In this document: in pieces, positions 58,331-64,000 of the stretch
Layout: every line of letters begins with the position of its first letter
How positions within the stretch are numbered: the stretch's first letter is position 1
Assembly (NCBI GenBank): GCA_037127255.1
Contig: JBANSL010000018.1
Location: 24,091,175-24,155,174 of the forward strand
Reading direction: 5' to 3'
DNA: 64,000 bases
Source: Persicaria tinctoria
Taxonomy: Eukaryota > Streptophyta > Magnoliopsida > Caryophyllales > Polygonaceae
The notes under the pieces: model-generated
Told to the model about the DNA's origin: nothing
Databases searched by the model: none
What the model saw: only the letters and a program-made list of their open reading frames with translations
Translations under genes and position numbers: made by a program

Positions 58331-60144
58331 GCCATGTCTTTATGCATATTTTAGTTCCATATTCTTTACATTTTACATATTTCAGGTTGGGAATATGTCG
58401 GAATTATGTAGTATATGCTTATTTGTCAGAAATGGAGATCTACATAAGTTTCTGTTTAATATTGCAGAATATGGAAACATTTCGGGAGAAAACCAAGAAG
58501 CGAGAACCGGAGCACAAAGCTACTCGACATCGACTAACCCTAGTCGATCTCGACAAGACATGCCTAGGTGCCAGCATCGAGGAGCCTATGTCGAGAAACT
58601 GAAGACGAAGAACCCGACTCCACACCCAACTCGATATCTAGTACGGGTACTCGAGGTCGATAAAGACGTGGAGCCAGGACCGAGCACATCGAGAAGACTT
58701 GCCCGACCAGCCAAGCCAAACCTAGTCGACGAACCTCTCCACTCGATGTCGACGAGGGGTCCTCGAGATCGACGAAGCAGCTGAAGACCACACCCAAGCA
58801 TGTCGAGGACCAGCTAGCCGAGACGCACCAGTCGACCGACAATCCTACTCGAGATCGAGTAGACCTTTGTCGAGATCGAGGAGACTTCCAGAGACGCGTT
58901 ACGCGGTTTGATAAATTCTACTCGGTGTGGGATTACTTGGGCTCGAAGTTTGCCGAATTCTATCCGATCTATCAAGATACATCATGGAAGGAGAAGATCT
59001 ATCCACTTTAAGACTTTTAGATATATTTCCCTTTTAGATTTAAATTCTTTGTTGCTTTTATTTATCATTATGCTTTTAGATATAGTTTTAGATATAGATA
59101 AAGATTTCTATCCTTGAGTAGCAAGGTTTAGAAGCCTATAAATAAAGTCCATGGGGCTGATTTTAGATTCATTCAATTTCAGAGAGAAGTAAGTAGGAGA
59201 AGTAGAGAGAGAGAGTGAGCGGCCGATTGGAGTTGTGAAGCGAGAGCGGAATTGGCTTCCAGCGGTTGTAAACTTTGGTTTATTTTAATGCAATCAGTTT
59301 TCTTTCAATCGATGATGTCTGAGTTTGCGATGAAGCGCGAGTAGTCCACCCACTTCTAGGGTTGGGGCGAGCCCGACGATAGCTATGCGTGTTTGAGGTA
59401 AAGATCCGACCTTTATCATGTTTTGAGCATCTACTACTTGTTTATGTGTTTATTACCCGTCTAAATGGAGATCCATGCTAACAACTTGGATTGTAAACAT
59501 AAAATTAGTAGAGACAATTAGGGTTTCTTGAAAGAGTTGTCTAATTGTTGGAAAAGGCGAAAGCTTGTCCTTTGATGCAATTTACATGATTATCTGTTTA
59601 TCTCTGCCTTATGCATGCTTGGTTATCGTTGTTGCAAACCCCAATCTTGGAAGTCTTTTACATTAAGTTTAGTTCGAAATCCCAAAACACTTGTCTTTAT
59701 TTTCTTTCGTTTCGTTTTAAGTTTTCTGCCCTTACTCGATCTCGACCAAGCCTGGTCGACCTCGAGTTACTGATCTCCGATCTAGCATCGCTGTAGCTTC
59801 TGTGTGAAGGTACTCGACAAAGCCGAACTCGACGTCGACGAAGCCTACTCGATATCGAGTACCCTCTGGTCGATATCGACGAGCCCCTGTGCTTGCTGCT
59901 GCGCTGTGTTCGACTGTCCGATCTTCTATCGACTAACCTAGTCGAGATCGAGGACCCTGTTGTCGACTTCTGTGAGATTTTTCCGCTGCCTAGGATCCGC
60001 TGACACGCTTCCTCGTGGATCGATCCTGACTTCCCGCTGCTGCATCAGGAGGAGGTCTTGTAATTATTTGCAAGGGACGGAATCTGGTTTGCTGTGATTT
60101 ATTTCTATTTTATTATTTGCATACTCGATTTCCCTCTACAACAG
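58331..60144 (+). mobile_element. LTR-like insert replacing part of copia 2 (gypsy-type)
   Basis: About 1.8 kb unrelated to copia, beginning near TGTCTTTATGCAT and ending ...CTCTACAACA. It contains CCTATAAATAAAG (TATA, 59137) followed by a transcript-leader-like region, which fits a solo LTR. It is rich in TCGATATCGAG/GTCGAGATCGAG motifs (58520-58880 and 59740-59960). No matching target duplication was found. Copia codons on both sides of it are missing, so insertion was accompanied by a deletion. Confidence 0.5.
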
Positions 60145-61275
60145 TTATGACAAAGGTTCATCTTCTCAAGTTTGTAGACTTAAAAGATCTCTATATGGAT
60201 TAAAGCAAGCCTCTCGAGAATGGAATGCAGAGTTATGTAGATTTCTTCAGCAGTTGGGATTTATTCAGAGTTCTTATAATTACAGCTTGTTCACCAAATC
60301 AATTCGTGAAGGATTGATTGTGATTTTGGCCTATGTTGATGATTTGCTGGTAGCAGGGGATAGTTTGGCAGAAATTGAAGCTCTTAACCTTGCTTTACAC
60401 AAAGCTTATACAATCAAAGATCTTGGAGAAGCTCGTTGTTTTCTGGGTCTAGAAATATCCAGATCAGCACATGGTACTTTACTCAATCAGAGAAAGTATG
60501 TGCAGGATATTCTTGAAGACACTCATATGGTTGATTGTAAGAGTGCCTCTTTTCCTATGCAAAGGGGACTGAAGTTATCCATTGACGAGGGAGATAAACT
60601 TTAGGATGCTGAGAAATATAGGACATTGGTGGGTCGGTTATTGTTCTTGAACATGAATCCCCCGGACATTTCCTTTGCTGGGTGCAACAACTCAGTCAGT
60701 TCATGGCCTCTCCTCGTGTACCACACTGACAGGCAACCCTCCATGTTGTAAGATATCTTCAAGGATCTCCTGATTTGGGATTGTTGTATCGCATCAATAA
60801 TGAGATCTCCTACACTGCATTTTGTGATGCAGATTAAGGCAATTTTGTGTTCAGTGGTAGATCAGTCACTGGTTTCTATGTTTTCCTTGGAAATGCATTG
60901 ATTTCCTAGAAAAATAAGAAGCAAACAATCGTATCAAAGTCCTCTGCAGAAGCTGAATACCGGAGTATGTCTAACACATCTAGTGAATTGGTGTGGTTAG
61001 ATTCATTGGCTTCAAACTTGTTGTGTGACATTCCTAAGCCGATTGCTTTACATTGTGATAACAAAGCCGCAATACACATTGCTGAGAACCCGGTATTTCA
61101 TGAAAGAACTAAGCATCTCAAGCTAGATTGCCATTATGTCAGGGAACACCTGAAGGCACGATTTCTTTGTTGCTTCTTTGTTTGTTCTCAACATCAGTTG
61201 GCTGACATTTTCACCAAGCCCTTGGGTGAAGTTCAACATCAATATCTTGCTTTCAAGTTAGGCCTAGTGTAATCC
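60145..61275 (+). pseudogene. copia 2 RT (C-terminal part) and RNase H, broken
   Basis: Resumes at CRLKRSLYGLKQASREWN, then AYVDDLLVAGDS with the catalytic YVDD intact (near 60330), then DLGEARCFLGLEISRS. A stop lies at 60602 and a frameshift near 60680. RNase H keeps SKSSAEAEYRSM (60937), HCDNKAAIHIAENPVFHERT (61049) and DIFTKPLGE (61205). Confidence 0.9.
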
Positions 61276-61290
61276 AACTTGAATGGGGGA

Positions 61291-61514
61291 TATAGAAGTA
61301 TATGAGAAGAAGGGCAATTTGGTAATTGATCTTGTAAATGTGATCTCTTGATCACTTGGTAACTCGGCTATATAAGCCAACCAACAGTGTAAAGCACAGC
61401 AACTGAATTCTTAACAAACTCAAACAGATTTTTTCTGTGTTCTTCTTTCTTCCCTCTTCCTTGATCTTTCATGGAGTTTCGGGTGGGATTTTAGGAGGAA
61501 TCCATACGTTTTCA
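61291..61514 (+). repeat. 3' LTR of copia 2
   Basis: Follows the purine tract GAATGGGGGA and starts TATAGAAG (TG mutated to TA). 224 bp, as in the 5' LTR. Confidence 0.9.
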
Positions 61515-61519
61515 CGTCC

Positions 61520-61794
61520 GCAACAGCGAGTCCATATATATGCTTCTAGAAATCCATATGGGTCGATCGAGCCCATCATGTTCACACTTAAACATGTGTT
61601 TGATCTCCTATATCTTGTAATAAACAACATATATTATACAATCATGAAAATGATTATCACAAATTCAAACCTTAGCTAGTCCTCCTCTTCGGGCGACAAA
61701 GCTTGATGATCAAGCACCGTATTTAATATTTAAGGCTTGCGCACGTACGTCTCGTAATAATTTGGAGTACAACTATTTGAACTTTTTATAACCT
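61520..61794. other. Low-copy AT-rich DNA, no gene seen
   Basis: No element ends, ORFs or RNA genes recognised. Confidence 0.4.
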
Positions 61795-62164
61795 TAGACT
61801 ATCCACAATGGTTAGGTGTGCAGATGTGCACATTTGCACAAGATGTGTATTTTTGCACACCACTTTTTAGCATTTTACTCCATTGGTTAAAGTGTGTATT
61901 TTTTGCACACATCTCTTTTAATAACCAAGTAATCTATATTTATCTTCACATTTTAATTGTGATTAATATCTATTAAAAATTAAATGTGTATTTTGTATTA
62001 TAAATTTTTATTACGCACATTTTGATATAAAAAAAAATGTGATTTTCACCACAATTTGAAAAATCAAAATTTCAATATTGTTCACAAAATTGGATGGTTA
62101 TTTCTTGAAGAATCAAAATTTCAATATTGTTCACAAAATTTTTAAATGAAATTTATTAGATTAA

Positions 62165-62845
62165 TCTATATAAACTCTTAATTTAGAAGAGTTTAGGATG
62201 ACATGTCAATCTTAGAGGCATTTTAGGAGTCTTAACCAATCATTTTTTTATTTTCTTTAATTATCTTTTTTTTTTCTTCTTTTTCTTTTAATTCTCTTTT
62301 TTCTTTAATTTTACTAACCATCTATATAAACTCTTAATTTAGAAGAGTTTATGGTGATGTGTCAACATTAGAGAGATTTTAGGGGTTTTGACCAATTATA
62401 ATTTTCTTTTTTTCTCTTTAATCATCTTTTTTTTTTAATTCTCTTTTTTTCTTCCTTTTCTTTTAATTTTTTTTTCTACTAACTATCTATATAAACTCTT
62501 AATTTAGAAGAGTTTATGGTGAGGGGTCAACATTAGAGAGATTTTAGGGGGTTTGACCAATTATAATTTCCTTTTTTTTTTCTCTTTAATCATCTTTTTT
62601 TTTTAATTCTCTTTTTTTCTTCCTTTTCTTTTAATTCTTTTTTTTTTCTCTTTAATCCTACTAACTATCTATATAAACTCTTAATTTAGAAGAGTTTATT
62701 GTGAAGGGTCAACATTAGAGAGATTTTAGGGGTTTTGACCAATTATAATTTTCTTTTTTTTTCTCTTTAATCATCTTTTTTTTTAATTCTTTTTTTTTCT
62801 TCCTTTTCTTTTAATTCTTTTTTCTCTCTTTAATCCTACTAACTA
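62165..62845. repeat. Tandem repeat of the Helitron 5' end (x4)
   Basis: TCTATATAAACTCTTAATTT recurs at 62165, 62321, 62486 and 62668 (unit 156, 165 and 182 bp, growing by T-rich tract length). Each unit includes the hairpin AAACTCTT/AAGAGTTT, an ATTAGAGAGATTTTAGGG-like phrase and a TTTTCTTT tract. Confidence 0.92.
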
Positions 62846-63343
62846 TTGGGCTTAATTCAAAACATTGAATTCAATCTAATATACTTATTAGGGTTAACTC
62901 AAATTCATTTACTAACTATCTACATCTATATACTATATTAATTTATACTATATTAATTTATACTATATTAATTTAGGTCACATGTCCTCTCCATGTTCAA
63001 AGTTATTTGTAGAAATATTATTTACATAATATCATTTTATTATTGTAACAATATTTTCTAATATTATTTTTTTGAAAAATATTCTAATATTAATTACCCA
63101 ATATTATTTGTTGTTACATTTTTTTAACCAATGGGATTAATTCAAAACTTTTATCTTTCACTATTTATTATTTATTTTTCTCTTATCTCTTTAACCCAAG
63201 CGTATTTTTTTCTATTTTTTTTAACACATTTACTAATAATGAGTTTAATTAAAAATATTGAATTAAATCTAATGTCTATGATTTATCTATATCTAAATAT
63301 TATTTATAAAAAAATCGCGTCATGGCGCGGGGATCGTACTAGT
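62165..63343 (+). mobile_element. Non-autonomous Helitron with multiplied 5' end
   Basis: Starts TCTATATAAACTC after an A and ends with a short GC hairpin (CGCG-TCATGG-CGCG, 63317-63330), then GGGATCGTACTAGT followed by T. These are the TC...CTAGT ends, 3' hairpin and A/T insertion site of Helitrons. It has no Rep/helicase and no TIRs. The first ~680 bp consist of four copies of the 5' end. Confidence 0.8.
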
Positions 63344-63598
63344 TTGATTTATATTAAATAAAATTTAGTTATGAAAAAAAGAAAAATGATAAAAAGTCAT
63401 TTATGAAATCATGTCTTCTGTCTTCTCATTGAATAAAAATTTTATCCACTTTCTCAAAAAGTGGGAAAGTTTTTGCACATAGGGGGGATTTTGTGCTCAA
63501 ATATACACATACATTTGAGCACCACAAAACAACCATGGTCATAATTGTGTAAAATATACACATTTACACAATTGCACACCACCATTGGAGTTAGTCTT

Positions 63599-64000
63599 GT
63601 ATGATTGCTTAACATAACATATTTCACTAGTACAAAAATTATATATATAATATTAAAATAATATATTAGTATGATTTGTGGAAAGTCATCAACAAACCAT
63701 ATTCTATCTATATATTTTTTAGTTGATTAAATATATAATCTATACGTACTTTGATTTTTAATAATATATCTCTATTTTAATTTTTAACCAATTATTTTAT
63801 ATTTTAATTAAAATCTATCTTATTAGTCAACAATTTATCCCTTTCTTTTTCGATTGATTAATACTATTTAAAAATTCATTTTTAATGTAATTAATAATTA
63901 TAAAAAGCACGAAGTTTAAACTTTTCTTTTATACAATTGTATCCTTTTATGTAAAATTATATCTATACAAAAGAAAAATTGTGTAAATGTATCTATCCTA
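63599..64000. other. AT-rich DNA, no gene seen
   Basis: Highly AT-rich, with no ORF, TIR or RNA gene recognised up to the window end. Confidence 0.4.

Larger units (their letters stand above)
55863..61514 (+). mobile_element. Ty1/copia retrotransposon 2, degenerate, with internal replacement
   Basis: Two 224-bp LTRs, a perfect iMet primer site (TGGTATCAGAGC, 56087-56098) and flanks CGTCT/CGTCC (a mutated 5-bp duplication). Gag, protease, integrase, RT and RNase H appear in copia order. It is related to copia 1 at the protein level but distinct in LTR. The end of integrase and the first part of RT are missing and replaced by 1.8 kb of LTR-like DNA. Confidence 0.92.
61795..63598. mobile_element. 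TIR element (GACTATCCACAATGG ends) hosting a Helitron
   Basis: The left end GACTATCCACAATGGTTAGG mirrors the right end CCACCATTGGAGTTAGTC. Both continue with TGTGCA/TGCACA-rich subterminal DNA (61820-61930 and 63465-63590). The target duplication is uncertain (TTA left, TTG right). About 630 bp remain when the Helitron is removed. Confidence 0.65.

Overview
This is a gene-poor, transposon-dense stretch of a plant nuclear genome. A eudicot is likely: there is an intron-containing HD-Zip class II gene, Ty1/copia and Ty3/gypsy elements, a CACTA element with CACTACAAAA ends, Stowaway and hAT MITEs, tRNA-derived SINEs and a Helitron. I cannot name the species. Only one intact host gene was recognised: a three-exon HD-Zip II transcription factor on the minus strand (13228-14887) with its own TATA box.

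Layout. 1-3062: 3' part of a Ty3/gypsy-like (probably Tat-lineage) element, with an antisense extra ORF, a polypurine tract and a 3' LTR. 3070-5779: MITEs (a TIR element, two Stowaways, an 8-bp-TSD hAT element). 5824-12266: decayed copia element 1, carrying hAT-transposase-like sequence between RNase H and its 3' LTR. 12438-12820: hAT MITE. 13228-14977: the HD-Zip II gene and promoter. 15866-21712: a scrambled, repeated block (SINEs, fold-back MITE, LTR fragment). 21962-24487: a 2.5-kb TIR element containing tandem repeats and a tRNA-like sequence.

24544-42927 is a three-level nest. A (TA)n-flanked TIR element is split by a CACTA transposon (26645-41925, TSD TTA), which is split by a recent 10.4-kb LTR retrotransposon (29317-39693, TSD TGTTG). 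The innermost element is a non-coding LARD on the minus strand whose two 2,869-bp LTRs appear nearly identical. The CACTA body carries minus-strand exon fragments resembling two host genes, a POLLUX-like ion channel and possibly coilin.

42938-47465: a string of TIR elements separated by (TA)n microsatellites. 48146-49584: a solo LTR with TSD ACAGG. 49694-54930: an old LINE on the minus strand, broken by two PIF/Harbinger-type elements and an LTR-like insert. 54935-55145: SINE. 55863-61514: decayed copia element 2, whose integrase/RT junction is replaced by LTR-like sequence. 61795-63598: a TIR element containing a Helitron (62165-63343) with a multiplied 5' end.

The strongest candidate for something undescribed is the group of TIR elements beside TA microsatellites. 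Several families with unrelated interiors appear to share one terminal layout: GGG at the edge, a GGNTC-like box, TGTNNAC, then CCTTANGGTGT. The LARD with a repeat-built interior and the two-gene capture in the CACTA element are also worth checking. All calls come from reading the sequence; no database searches or alignments were run.
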